DNA of 64,000 nucleotides from SHZI01 sp963802215 (GTDB lineage: Bacteria; Pseudomonadota; Gammaproteobacteria; Steroidobacterales; GCA-2729495), in the NCBI GenBank assembly GCA_963802215.1, contig CAWDHQ010000001.1, positions 1,860,001 to 1,924,000 of the forward strand, in the 5' to 3' direction. The notes below the pieces were generated by a model. The model saw only the letters and a program-made list of their open reading frames with translations, ran no database searches and was not told the DNA's origin. A program made the translations under genes and the position numbers. How positions within the stretch are numbered: position 1 is the first letter of the stretch; every line of letters begins with the position of its first letter. Shown in pieces: positions 7,661 to 16,507 of this stretch.

Positions 7661-9174
7661 GCGAGGCCCAGCTTGGCGGCCAGCCCGATGCGCTGGAGCT
7701 TGCCGGTGGCCCCCTTGGGAATCTCCTCCAGGAACAGGATCTTGCGCGGCACCTTCATGTCGGCCAGCCGCCCGCCGACGAACCGGCGCAGGTCCCGTTC
7801 GGTCGCCTCGGCCCCGGGCTTGAGTACCACCGCGGCAGCCACATCCTCGCCCAGCATGGGATGAGGCACAGCGAATGTCACCACCTGGGCGACGGCCGGG
7901 TGATCGAGCAGCACCTCGTCCACTTCCCGCGGCGAAATCTTCTCCCCGCCCCGGTTGATGATCTCCTTGAGGCGACCGGTGAGCCTCAGGTAACCGGTCG
8001 CGTCCAGCACGCCCTGGTCCCCGGTGCGGAACCAGCCGTTCGTGAACGCGCTGGCGTTGGCAGACGGGTTGTTGCGATACCCGGCCGTGACATTCGGCCC
8101 GCGGATGACCACCTCACCCACGTCACCGGGCGGCAGCAGCTCACCCTGCTCGTCCATGACCCCCACGTCCGGGCCCGCGGCGATGCCGACGCTTCCCGCG
8201 AAGCGCGGCCGGGGTGGCAGAGGATTGCTGGTCATCTGGTGGGCCGCCTCGGTCATGCCGTAGGCCTCGACGAGTGGGCACCCGAAGGTGGCTTCCAGCT
8301 CCAGCATGACCTGGGGCGGCAGCGACGCGGACGAGGACCGAATGAAGCGCAGGGGCACCTCCCGGATCACGTCCCGGTTGCGTGCGGCACGGCCCAGTAT
8401 CGCCTGGTGCATGGTAGGGACGGCGGTGTACCAGGTGGGCCGGACATCCCGGAGCCAGGCGAAGAACTGGAGAGCGTTGAAACCGGGTGTGCAGCAGACG
8501 CCCGCACCGGCGTGAAGCGAGCTCAGCACTGCCGCGATCAACCCGTGAATGTGGAAGAGCGGCATCACCTGGAGGCAGCGGTCCGCAGGCGTCAGCAGCA
8601 GGCTCGCGGCGATGTTGCCGGCAGAGGCGCACACGTTGGCGTGGGTCAGCGGCACGATCTTCGGCCGTGACGTGGTGCCCGAGGTGTGCAGCACCAGTGC
8701 CACATCATCGGGACCGGCGGGCCCGGGACGTGCAGCCTTCCCCGGCGCACCCCGCAGCTCGAAGCGGCCGGCAGCGGCGCCAGGCGGGACCCGCAGTTCC
8801 GCGATCGGGATCCCAAGCTTCCGCGCCACTGCCACGGCGGGCGACGTGCTGCCGGCCTCCACGACCAGCAGGCGCGCGCCCAGGTCCTGCAGGTAGAACT
8901 CGAACTCGTCGGCGGTGTAGCCCGGATTCAGCGGCGCGGTCGTGGCGCCGGCGGCGATGGCCAGGAAGGCGACAGCCATCTCGGGTCCGTTTGGCAGCAC
9001 GATGGCCACGGCGTCGTCCCGACCGGCGCCAAGTGCGTTGAGGGCCGTTACTGTGGCTGCAGCCTGCCCGGCGAGGGCGCCGTAGGTCAGGTCCGGGCGG
9101 CCGGGTGCCGAAATGGCCGGCGCCGATGCGGCGCCCCGGCCGATGAGGGCTGTTATCGACGAGTGTGTAGACAT
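7657..9174 (-). CDS. AMP-forming acyl-CoA synthetase, probable oxalate-CoA ligase
   Basis: The 505-residue enzyme is of the ANL superfamily. The adenylate-binding P-loop TSGTTSRPK lies at about residues 164-172, and the A5 motif reads YGMTEAAHQMTSNPLPP. The latter, with the HQMTSNPLP extension, closely resembles AAE3/Pcs60-type oxalate-CoA ligases. The hinge RTGDQG and the C-terminal lysine in PKGATGKLQR are present. The reaction would be oxalate + ATP + CoA to oxalyl-CoA. It is the first gene of a two-gene unit with the ketopantoate-reductase-like gene. No oxalyl-CoA decarboxylase is in the window. Family is certain; substrate is inferred from the A5 motif and neighbours. Confidence 0.82.
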   Translation of the reverse strand: MSTHSSITALIGRGAASAPAISAPGRPDLTYGALAGQAAATVTALNALGAGRDDAVAIVLPNGPEMAVAFLAIAAGATTAPLNPGYTADEFEFYLQDLGARLLVVEAGSTSPAVAVARKLGIPIAELRVPPGAAAGRFELRGAPGKAARPGPAGPDDVALVLHTSGTTSRPKIVPLTHANVCASAGNIAASLLLTPADRCLQVMPLFHIHGLIAAVLSSLHAGAGVCCTPGFNALQFFAWLRDVRPTWYTAVPTMHQAILGRAARNRDVIREVPLRFIRSSSASLPPQVMLELEATFGCPLVEAYGMTEAAHQMTSNPLPPRPRFAGSVGIAAGPDVGVMDEQGELLPPGDVGEVVIRGPNVTAGYRNNPSANASAFTNGWFRTGDQGVLDATGYLRLTGRLKEIINRGGEKISPREVDEVLLDHPAVAQVVTFAVPHPMLGEDVAAAVVLKPGAEATERDLRRFVGGRLADMKVPRKILFLEEIPKGATGKLQRIGLAAKLGLA

Positions 9175-9282
9175 CCCCGGATTCTGCTGTCAGTGGCCCG
9201 CGTTGAACAACCCGGCAACGATAGCAGCAGCTCCGGTCCGACGGTCAACGCTCCCGTGCTAACTTGGCCCCGGAAACCTCCC

Positions 9283-10524
9283 ATGACCACACTGTCCCGC
9301 CGCCACCTGCTAGCCGCATCACTGGCTCTCGCCGGGGCCGGGTCCGTCCGCGGCGCGCCGGCGCGCAGACCGTTTCGGTGGGATACCGTCGTCGTCGGCG
9401 CCGGCGTGTTCGGCGCCTGGACGGCCTGGGAACTGCGCCGTCGGGGCCAGACCGTCCTGCTGGTCGATGCGGTCGGGCCGGCGCACGCCCGCGCGTCGTC
9501 GGGTGGCGAGTCGCGCATGACGCGCAGCCTGTACGGTGCCGACCTCGTCTACACCCGGATGGCGCTGGAGTCGCTCAGCGACTGGCACTGGCTGTCGGGG
9601 CGATCCGGCCTGCCCATCCTCCACCCCACCGGCGTGCTGATGTTCTTTCCGCGGCAGGAGCCCTTCGCCACGCAGTCCATAGCGGCGCACCGGGAGCTCG
9701 GGCTGCCCGTGGAAGTCCTCGACAGGCCGGAGTTGCAACGGCGCTGGCCCCAGGTGAACTGGGCCGGGATCGAGTTTGGCCTGTTCGAACCCCGCTTCGG
9801 GGCACTGATGGCCCGTCGCGCGGTGCAGGCACTGGTGGCAGAGTTCGTGGCGGCGGGCGGCGACTATCTCACGGCAGCGGTGGAGCCGCCGGGGGGCGCG
9901 GGCCGGGTCGACGAGGTGCGAACCCGCGCCGGCGAACGCCTGCCCGCCGGCAACTTCGTGTTTGCCTGCGGTCCCTGGCTGCCAGCCCTGCTGCCGGCAG
10001 TTCTGGGAACGAAGATCTTTCCCACGCGGCAGGAGGTTTTCTTCTTCGCCACTCCAGCCGGTGACGACAGGTTCCTCGGGCACAGGCTGCCCGGGTGGGC
10101 GGACTTCAACGGGGGCGACATCTACTATGGCTTTCCGGACCTGGAAAGCCGCGGCTTCAAGATCGCCCACGACAGCCACGGTTCCCGCTTCGACCCGGAG
10201 ACGGGAGACCGCCAGGTGACCGCGGCGGGACTGGCCAACATCCGCAGGTATCTCGACCGCCGCTTCCCACTACTCGCCGGGCAACCCCTGGTCGAGTCCC
10301 GCGTGTGCCAGTACGAGAACAGCTCGAATGGGGACCTGCTGATCGACCGCCTTCCCGGTTGGGATAACGCCGTGGTGGTAGGAGCTGGCTCCGGTCACGG
10401 CTTCAAGCACGGGCCAGCCGCCGGTCGCTATGCAGCTGACCTGGTGCGCGGCGACTTGCGGGCGGTCGAGCCGCGCTTCTCCCTGGCATCGAAAGGCAGC
10501 CTCCAGGACCGCCAGGTCCACTAA
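9283..10524 (+). CDS. FAD-dependent amine oxidase (sarcosine/glycine oxidase family), Tat-exported
   Basis: The 413-residue protein of the DAO family begins with a twin-arginine signal (SRRHLLAASLALAGAGS), unusual for a family that is mostly cytoplasmic. The FAD-binding motif GAGVFGAWTAWELRRRG follows at about residue 36. SSGGESRMTR and GAGSGHGFKHGPAAG match monomeric sarcosine oxidase; RVCQYENSSNGD places a cysteine where that family attaches FAD covalently. It should oxidise a secondary or primary amine, releasing an aldehyde such as glyoxylate plus peroxide. It diverges from the oxalate-CoA-ligase-like gene. ATG 9283 is chosen because the Tat motif begins there. Substrate unknown. Confidence 0.82.
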   Translation: MTTLSRRHLLAASLALAGAGSVRGAPARRPFRWDTVVVGAGVFGAWTAWELRRRGQTVLLVDAVGPAHARASSGGESRMTRSLYGADLVYTRMALESLSDWHWLSGRSGLPILHPTGVLMFFPRQEPFATQSIAAHRELGLPVEVLDRPELQRRWPQVNWAGIEFGLFEPRFGALMARRAVQALVAEFVAAGGDYLTAAVEPPGGAGRVDEVRTRAGERLPAGNFVFACGPWLPALLPAVLGTKIFPTRQEVFFFATPAGDDRFLGHRLPGWADFNGGDIYYGFPDLESRGFKIAHDSHGSRFDPETGDRQVTAAGLANIRRYLDRRFPLLAGQPLVESRVCQYENSSNGDLLIDRLPGWDNAVVVGAGSGHGFKHGPAAGRYAADLVRGDLRAVEPRFSLASKGSLQDRQVH

Positions 10525-10546
10525 CGCGGGACCTGGCGGCCTGGAG
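10501..10546. terminator. Long inverted repeat at the end of the amine oxidase gene
   Basis: Arms 10501-10519 (CTCCAGGACCGCCAGGTCC) and 10529-10546 (GGACCTGGCGGCCTGGAG) pair with a single bulged A. The left arm encodes the last residues of the oxidase; the right arm lies before the convergent TonB receptor end. No T-run follows, so it is a stem-loop likely to block readthrough rather than a textbook terminator. Confidence 0.5.
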
Positions 10547-10557
10547 GCTACGGAAGG

Positions 10558-12924
10558 CTAGAAGCGGAACCGGGTGGTCAGGCCGATCGTGCGCGGCTGG
10601 TTGGTGTGCGTCCCCAGCCGGGCCCTGCCGCCACGCTCGCGGTCGAAGGCCAGTTCGGCGTTCTCGTCGGTCAGGTTGGTGACGTACGCAAGGATCGACC
10701 AGCTTTCGAAGTCGACACCAGCGTTCAGGTTTAGGATCTGGTAGGAATCGAGCTCCAGGTCGACAGACGTGACATCGGTGCCGGGTGCGCCACCGAAGGG
10801 CAGGCCCGAGACGAATTCGCCGGCGCCCGGGACCTGGTCGGATGGCTGGGTATAGCGGCTTCCAACGTGCTGTATCGACGCAGACGCGAAGCCTTCCGAT
10901 GACACGCTCCACAGGTCGAGCGGGAAGTTGAAGGCCGCAGTGGCAGCCAGCTGGACCTCAGGGACCGAAGCGAGGCGATTCCCGTCCTCGATGCCCCCAA
11001 TGATGTTGCCATCGCCATCGCGAACCGTGGCGTCGAACTCGGCGTCGAGGAAGCTGCCGGCGAATGACAGCACGACACCCTCCGCCGGCTCCGCACTGAG
11101 CTCGAACTCGACACCCGTCGTGTGTGCGTCAGGAACGTTGAATGAGATGCGGGACGAGCACGAACCCGCGTCCAGCGTGACCTGGAGGTCCGTGATGTCG
11201 GTGTAGAACACCGCGGCATTGAAGGTGACGCCGCCCTTCCTCATCTTGACGCCGGTTTCATAGTTCCACAGCGTTTCGTCGTCGTAGTCCTGGAAGCCGC
11301 CGAATATGGCCTCGTCCTCGGCCGTGCAGAGCGGGACATTCAGTGGATCGTTGACGCCGCCGAGACGGAAGCCCTGCGAAGCCTGGGCATTGACGCTCAC
11401 GTCATCCGAGACGTCATACTTGAGCATCACGCGGGGCGTCACGCCGTCCGCGTCGGTCTTGTCAACCTGCCCGCTGTCGCCATTGGCAAAGAGGCCTCCG
11501 CTGGTGATCGTGCGCTCTTCCTCGTAATCGTAATAGCGGGCGCCGGCGGTCACGCTGAGCCTGTCATTGATGTCGTACGTGGCCTCGCCGAACACGGCGT
11601 ACTGCGTAAGGTCGTAGGGCAGGTCGGAGTTGAACGGCGAGTCGGGGCCATAGCCATTGGCGGCGCCCGCCGCCGTGCCAGCACCCAGCGCCGCGTCGGT
11701 GGCAACGTCGTAGCCCGGGGTCGGGAGGCGCTGGGCATAGTCACGTTCGATGTCGGAGTAGAAGGCGCCAATCAGCCACTGCAGGCGGCTGTCGGTGTTA
11801 GAGGCCAGCCGGAGCTCCTGGGTCCACTGCTCGACGTCGGTGGTGTCGCGCAGGTTCGACGGCAGGAGGACGTCGGCGTCGGCAAAGCCCAGGTCGACGG
11901 ACACGCTGCCGGTCAGCGCACTGGCGTCCCGGCTGACCAGGATCGAGCGGTCGGTGTAGCTCGTGACCGAGGTCAGGTTCACGGAGCCAAGGCCGACTTC
12001 GATCGTGGCATCGGCTATCAGGGTTTCATCTTCGAACGCCTCATCGAGCAGCAGGAACTGCTGGCGGTCGTCGAAGGTTACCGCTGGCCGGGTGGTGGTG
12101 AATGGATTGGCAAAGAGGTTGAATACCTCCTGCCGGTTGAAGCCGTCGGTATTGGTCTCCTGGTAGATCACCCGGGGAGTGATCGCAATGTCGTCGGTCG
12201 GCTCGAAGCGCAGGGCAACCCGGACGCCTTCCCGGTCGCCGGAATTGACGTCCTCCTTGACCCCGCCGCCTTCCTGCAGTGCGTCGATGTAGCCGGCGAA
12301 CTCGGTGTAGTACCCGACGATCCGCAGTGCGGCCTTGTCACCGAGCGGCACATTGACCACGCCCTTGCCGTGGCCGCCGATCTCGCCGTCCGTGACGGTG
12401 TTTACGTTGGCCTCCACCATGCCCTCGAACTCGCCAAGCCTGGGCTGGTTGGTGATGTAGCGGATGGTGCCGCCCACCGATCCGGAACCAAACAGGGTGC
12501 CCTGCGGGCCGCGGAGAGTCTCGATGCGGTTCAGGTCAAAGAGGTCGAGGTCCGGAGTGAACAGGGACAGGGAAATCACTGACTCGTCGAGGTACACACC
12601 CACCTGTTCCTTGACGCCGGGCTGGTCGCGGACGATCTGGCCCGCCGACACGCCACGAATGGCGACCTGGCTTTGTCCTGGCCCGAGATTCTGGATGGAC
12701 AGGCCGGCGACGTTGCGCGCGACATCCTCGAGCGTGGTGGCGCCGGTGCGCTGGATGTCGGCTTCCGACTGCGCGTTTACCGAGAACGGCAGGTCCTGGA
12801 TCGTCGAGTCCCGCTTGGTCGCCGTAACGATGATCTCGTCCGTCACGGCGAAGGACGCTGTCGGCAAGGCCAGCAGTGCAGCAAAGGCCAGCCAGCGGCG
12901 GCCACGGTTGCCATTTACCATCAT
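10558..12924 (-). CDS. TonB-dependent outer-membrane receptor
   Basis: The 788-residue protein has a signal peptide ending near SFAVTDE, a TonB-box-like DEIIVTATKR, a plug domain (TTLEDVARNVAGLSIQNLG, QVAIRGVSAGQ, RIETLRGPQGTLFGSGSVGG), and a 22-strand-type barrel ending in the aromatic FRF. The barrel contains the usual TNLTDENAEL segment near the C-terminus. It should import a scarce substrate such as a siderophore, glycan or other large nutrient across the outer membrane, driven by TonB. No partner gene identifies the ligand; the neighbours are an amine oxidase and a DJ-1 protein. Confidence 0.92.
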   Translation of the reverse strand: MMVNGNRGRRWLAFAALLALPTASFAVTDEIIVTATKRDSTIQDLPFSVNAQSEADIQRTGATTLEDVARNVAGLSIQNLGPGQSQVAIRGVSAGQIVRDQPGVKEQVGVYLDESVISLSLFTPDLDLFDLNRIETLRGPQGTLFGSGSVGGTIRYITNQPRLGEFEGMVEANVNTVTDGEIGGHGKGVVNVPLGDKAALRIVGYYTEFAGYIDALQEGGGVKEDVNSGDREGVRVALRFEPTDDIAITPRVIYQETNTDGFNRQEVFNLFANPFTTTRPAVTFDDRQQFLLLDEAFEDETLIADATIEVGLGSVNLTSVTSYTDRSILVSRDASALTGSVSVDLGFADADVLLPSNLRDTTDVEQWTQELRLASNTDSRLQWLIGAFYSDIERDYAQRLPTPGYDVATDAALGAGTAAGAANGYGPDSPFNSDLPYDLTQYAVFGEATYDINDRLSVTAGARYYDYEEERTITSGGLFANGDSGQVDKTDADGVTPRVMLKYDVSDDVSVNAQASQGFRLGGVNDPLNVPLCTAEDEAIFGGFQDYDDETLWNYETGVKMRKGGVTFNAAVFYTDITDLQVTLDAGSCSSRISFNVPDAHTTGVEFELSAEPAEGVVLSFAGSFLDAEFDATVRDGDGNIIGGIEDGNRLASVPEVQLAATAAFNFPLDLWSVSSEGFASASIQHVGSRYTQPSDQVPGAGEFVSGLPFGGAPGTDVTSVDLELDSYQILNLNAGVDFESWSILAYVTNLTDENAELAFDRERGGRARLGTHTNQPRTIGLTTRFRF

Positions 12925-13059
12925 GAATTACCCCCGGCATTTGGTCGGAAATCGACCCTTGTTGCCTGACTGCAACGCAGCCAGGCGCCCCATTCCCTGC
13001 GGAGGCTCTCACACCCGCCGGCAAAAGTCAGCCCCGGGAACCGGCGACGGGTTGGCCGG

Positions 13060-13662
13060 TCATCGTTGGTGGCCCTCGTCGTTGCGCCAGTGGTACTCCA
13101 TGTAGCGAGCCGTCTCTTCGGCGGTTGCGGGGCCGTGCAGCCGGGCGACGAGGTGGAGTGACAGGTCGATGCCCGCCGAAATGCCGGCGGAAGTGGCGAT
13201 CCGGCCGTGATCGATGAAGCGCCGGTCCGCGACCAGTCGCGCTGTGGGCGCCAGTGCCGCCAGCTCGGCGACGTGTTCATAGTGGGTGGTGGCGGTGAGG
13301 CCATCCAGCAATCCGGCCCTGGCGAGCAGTCGGGCGCCGGTGCAGATGGATGCGACGATTTCCGCGTGCCCGGCCTGGTGCCGGATCCAGTCCAGCACCT
13401 CGGGCCGGTCGAGCAGTGCCCGGGAGCCGCTGCCGCCCGGCACGACCAGGATGTCGGGTGCGGGGGCCGTTTCGAGGGTAAATTCCGGTACCAGCTGCAG
13501 GCCATGGCGGGCGCGCACCGATCCCGGGGCGGGGGCCAGGGTCTGGACCTGGAACAGCTCGTGACCCGACAACTCGTCCGTCACGGCAAACACTTCGAAC
13601 GGGCCGGCGACGTCCAGGACCTCGACGTCGTCGAACAGGAGGATGGCAACGGTGCGGCGCAT
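13060..13662 (-). CDS. DJ-1/PfpI family protein
   Basis: This 200-residue single-domain protein has the DJ-1/PfpI fold: VAILLFDDVEVLDVAGPFEVF at the N-terminus, PDILVVPGGSGSRAL, and the nucleophile elbow with C107 in ASICTGARLLA. It resembles the N-terminal domain of GlxA-type AraC regulators but lacks the helix-turn-helix domain, and the closest characterised relatives include isonitrile hydratase-like proteins. The final part (TARYMEYHW) matches that subgroup. The exact reaction is unknown. It is divergent from AzlC, with 42 bases between the starts. Confidence 0.83.
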   Translation of the reverse strand: MRRTVAILLFDDVEVLDVAGPFEVFAVTDELSGHELFQVQTLAPAPGSVRARHGLQLVPEFTLETAPAPDILVVPGGSGSRALLDRPEVLDWIRHQAGHAEIVASICTGARLLARAGLLDGLTATTHYEHVAELAALAPTARLVADRRFIDHGRIATSAGISAGIDLSLHLVARLHGPATAEETARYMEYHWRNDEGHQR

Positions 13663-13704
13663 GGGAGGTTGGGCGCTAGCCTGTGAATCACGCGCTTATA
13701 CTTC

Positions 13705-14439
13705 GTGACCGTGCCCTCCCTCAACCGCTTCCCCGTGACGACGGAATTCCGCGCTGGCGCCCGGGCGGGATTCCGCGCGTTCCTGCCCCAGTCCATCGGC
13801 CTGATTCCCTGGGGCATGGTGACGGGCGTGGCCATGGTGGGCAGCGGCCTCAGCCAGGTCGAGGCCGTGGGCATGAACGTGATCGTCTTCTCGGGCACCG
13901 CCCAGCTGGGCACCCTGCCCCTGATCGGAGCCGGTGCGCCGCTCTGGCTGATCGTCGCGACGGCGCTGGCCCTCAACCTCCGCTTCGTGATCTTCAGCGC
14001 CGGCATCGCCGGGAACTTCCAGCACCTCCCGACCCCGGCCCGCTGGGGAATCGGGTACCTCCTGGTCGACGGCGTTTTCGCCATCTGCCTCGAGCCCATG
14101 CTGCGCAATGAGAATCCCCAGTGGCGACTGGGCCACTACCTGGCCCCCTCCCTCTGGGCATGGGCAATCTGGCAGTTGTCAGGCCTGATCGGCATCCTGT
14201 TTGCCGGCGTCGCTCCACAGACCTGGTCCCTGGAGTTCATGGCGACCATAGCGCTGCTGGCGCTGCTGCTGCCCATGGCCGGAACGCGGCCCATGCTGGT
14301 TGCGGCGCTGACGGGCGGTGCCGTTGCCATAGCCTTGCACGACCTTCCGCTTCGCCTGGGCCTGCTCACCGGAATGGTCGCCGGCATCCTGGGCGGGTTC
14401 GCGGCAGAACGCCGGCAATCCGCTGCCGTGGGGGACTGA
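13705..14439 (+). CDS. azlC: AzlC family branched-chain amino acid exporter subunit
   Basis: The 244-residue membrane protein matches AzlC: EFRAGARAGFRAFLPQSIGLIPWGMVTGVAM near the N-terminus, GTAQLGTLPLIGAGAP, and NLRFVIFSAGIAG, with about seven helices. AzlC and AzlD form a two-subunit exporter for branched-chain amino acids or their analogues. The gene starts with GTG at 13705; a second in-frame GTG at 13711 is possible. AzlD starts four bases after the stop, so the two are co-transcribed. Confidence 0.87.
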   Translation: MTVPSLNRFPVTTEFRAGARAGFRAFLPQSIGLIPWGMVTGVAMVGSGLSQVEAVGMNVIVFSGTAQLGTLPLIGAGAPLWLIVATALALNLRFVIFSAGIAGNFQHLPTPARWGIGYLLVDGVFAICLEPMLRNENPQWRLGHYLAPSLWAWAIWQLSGLIGILFAGVAPQTWSLEFMATIALLALLLPMAGTRPMLVAALTGGAVAIALHDLPLRLGLLTGMVAGILGGFAAERRQSAAVGD

Positions 14440-14443
14440 GTAC

Positions 14444-14776
14444 ATGACCGCACCAGCATTCGGCGACGGGACCGTCTGGCTCGCCTTCTTCCTGCTCGCG
14501 CTCGCCACGACGCTGCCCCGGGCCAGCTTCATCGTGCTGGGCAGCCGGGTCACCCTGCCATCACGGGTACTGAGGGCGCTGCGCTATGCGCCAGCAGCCG
14601 CGCTCGCTGCCGTGGTCGCGCCGGACCTGCTGATAGCCAACGACGCGGTGTCGTTTCTCAATCCCAGGCTCGGCGCTGGCATCGTCGTGCTCATCGTGGC
14701 CTCCCGCTGGCGAAATCCCTTCCTGCCCTTCATCGCCGGGATGGGCAGTCTCTGGCTGTTCCAGTACCTCGCCTGA
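14444..14776 (+). CDS. azlD: AzlD family branched-chain amino acid exporter subunit
   Basis: The 110-residue protein has four hydrophobic segments and the AzlD pattern: WLAFFLLALATTLPRASFI, VLRALRYAPAAALAAVVAPDLL, and a C-terminal RNPFLPFIAGMGSLWLFQYL. It is the small partner of AzlC, encoded directly upstream. Its length is typical for the family. Confidence 0.85.
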   Translation: MTAPAFGDGTVWLAFFLLALATTLPRASFIVLGSRVTLPSRVLRALRYAPAAALAAVVAPDLLIANDAVSFLNPRLGAGIVVLIVASRWRNPFLPFIAGMGSLWLFQYLA

Positions 14777-14795
14777 TTCCCGGCGCCGGCATTCC

Positions 14796-15152
14796 TCAAC
14801 GCCGCGCCAGCACCACGCCCGAGCGAACGGGTCGCACCCACTTCAGGTCCGTGCCGTCTCCCCAGCGCTCCGCCAGGCACCGTGAGACGTATTCCCGGGG
14901 ATCGGAACCGCCAGGGCCGTAAACGGCCGACTCGATGATGAACTCCCGGCTTCCACCCCGGGTCCTGACGCCGGTGATGGTGTGCCGGATCCGGGTTGTC
15001 CCCTCCTCCCGCACCAGTTCGCGGATGACGGCGACGCAACGGCCGGCCTGGACGCCCGCCGCCTTCGGCAGGGGATCGGCCGTGGCGCTGGATGCCGCGA
15101 GCGTGGCGAGAGTCAGGGCGGCAAGGGCGGAAATTGGCTTGCGAATGTTCAT
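14796..15152 (-). CDS. Small exported protein of unknown function
   Basis: I do not recognise a family. From ATG 15152 (GGAGGA lies 7 bases upstream) the protein has 118 residues. It begins with a signal peptide, LAALTLATLAASSATA, and the mature part has two cysteines (GRCVAV and SRCLAE) that could form a disulfide in the periplasm. The body is mixed strand-rich and basic. The open frame extends upstream to 15332 but without a ribosome site. It is divergent from the winged-helix/hydrolase regulator gene at 15290, 137 bases away, so that regulator could control it. Confidence 0.6.
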   Translation of the reverse strand: MNIRKPISALAALTLATLAASSATADPLPKAAGVQAGRCVAVIRELVREEGTTRIRHTITGVRTRGGSREFIIESAVYGPGGSDPREYVSRCLAERWGDGTDLKWVRPVRSGVVLARR

Positions 15153-15289
15153 GGCATGTCCTCCAACAAGGTTGTTCAGTGCGTGTGGCCTCGATGAGGA
15201 CTGTGCTCCTACAATGGCGCAGTATCCTGACCGTGGACTGACATATGCCTGACGGATTCCTGACCATGCGGGCGTCGGACTAGGCACAC

Positions 15290-16507
15290 GTGAAGCACCG
15301 GTTCCTGGACTGCGAAATCGACCTGGCGACACGGGAACTGACCCGCGCCGCCAGGCGGGAGCACCTCGAGCCCAAGGTGTTCGACCTGCTGGCCCTGCTG
15401 CTCGAACACCGGGACCGGGTGGTTTCCAAGGACGAGATCCAGGATGACCTGTGGCCCGGCGTGGTCGTCACCGAGGCGTCCCTGGACCGCACCGTGATGA
15501 AGGCCCGGCGCGCCGTCGGCGACGATGCGCGCCGGCAGGCCGTGATCCGGACGGTGCCCCGGCGTGGCTACCGGTTCGTCGCGACACTGGCCGATGAGAC
15601 ACCGCGGCCCTTCGACCCGCTGCGCATCGAGCCGGACGGCCTCTCCCCGGTGCAGTTCGCGGTCAGCGGCGGCGCCCACATTGCCTGGCGCACGCTGGGA
15701 GAGGGACCTCTCGACATCCTGCTGGCACCCGGCTTCGTGTCTCACCTGGACATGCGGTTTCGTGTACGGCCTGTGGTGCGCTTCGACACCCGGCTCGCCC
15801 GCCACGCGCGCCTGATCTTCTTCGACAAGCGCGGCGTCGGTCTCTCCGATCGCCTGAGCCAGCCGCCATCCCTCGCTCAGACCGCAGCAGACATGGCCGC
15901 CGTGCTGGATGCCGCCAGCTCCCGTCGCGCCCTGCTGTTCGGGGTCTCCGAAAGCGGGCCGGCCTGCGCCCTCTTTGCGGCGACCTATCCGGAACGCACG
16001 GCCGCCCTCGCCGTCTATGGCAGCTTCGCCAAGGGCATCCGCAGCGAGGACTACCCCTGGTTGCCGCCGCGCGACGTCTACGACCGCTGGGTCGAGCGGA
16101 TTGTCAGTGAATGGGGCGGCCCGGCGTCCATCGAACTCTTCGCGCCCAGCGAAGCACACGATCCGGAGGTTCGGGAGGCCTGGGCGCGTTACCTGCGCGC
16201 CGCTGCGACGCCGTCCGGGATGCGGGCGATCCTCGAGGCATTGCGCGATATCGACGTCCGGGACGTCCTGCCACGGGTCCGCGCGCCGACCGTGGTCCTG
16301 CACCGGCGTGATGACCAGCTGGTACGCAGCGGGGCCGGCGAGGACTTTGCCAGGCGAATCCCCGGCGCCCGCTTCCGGCTCCTGGAGGGCGATGCCCACT
16401 GGTGGTTCGTGGGCGATACGCAACCGATCATCGACGAGATCGCAGGCTTGTTGCGGTCGGTGGGGCAGCGCGCAGGATCACCCCCGTCGCGGCAGCCTAG
16501 CGAATGA
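15290..16507 (+). CDS. Winged-helix DNA-binding domain fused to alpha/beta hydrolase
   Basis: Residues 1-100 are an OmpR/CadC-type winged helix (EPKVFDLLALLLEHRDRVVSKDE, LWPGVVVTEASLDRTVMKARRAVGD, IRTVPRRGYRFVA). From about residue 125 an alpha/beta hydrolase follows: FFDKRGVGLSDR, the nucleophile elbow FGVSESGPA, the acid region VLHRRDDQLV and the histidine in GDAHWWFVGD. The elbow reads G-x-S-x-S rather than G-x-S-x-G, but the catalytic serine, aspartate and histidine appear present. No membrane segment is seen, unlike CadC. It may be a one-component regulator that senses a small ester or similar ligand. GTG start at 15290. Its 3' end overlaps the convergent ABC permease by 11 bases. Confidence 0.82.
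   Translation: MKHRFLDCEIDLATRELTRAARREHLEPKVFDLLALLLEHRDRVVSKDEIQDDLWPGVVVTEASLDRTVMKARRAVGDDARRQAVIRTVPRRGYRFVATLADETPRPFDPLRIEPDGLSPVQFAVSGGAHIAWRTLGEGPLDILLAPGFVSHLDMRFRVRPVVRFDTRLARHARLIFFDKRGVGLSDRLSQPPSLAQTAADMAAVLDAASSRRALLFGVSESGPACALFAATYPERTAALAVYGSFAKGIRSEDYPWLPPRDVYDRWVERIVSEWGGPASIELFAPSEAHDPEVREAWARYLRAAATPSGMRAILEALRDIDVRDVLPRVRAPTVVLHRRDDQLVRSGAGEDFARRIPGARFRLLEGDAHWWFVGDTQPIIDEIAGLLRSVGQRAGSPPSRQPSE

Noticed and set aside
12925..13059. Short inverted repeat GCCTG...CAGGC before the TonB receptor as an iron-regulator site
   Set aside because: The arms are only 5 bases, and they do not resemble a Fur box.
15205..15214. Possible ninth GTAGGAGC repeat (minus strand) before the regulator gene
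   Set aside because: Only GTAGGAGCAC is present, without a hairpin or the GCGAC end; this is within chance for the composition.
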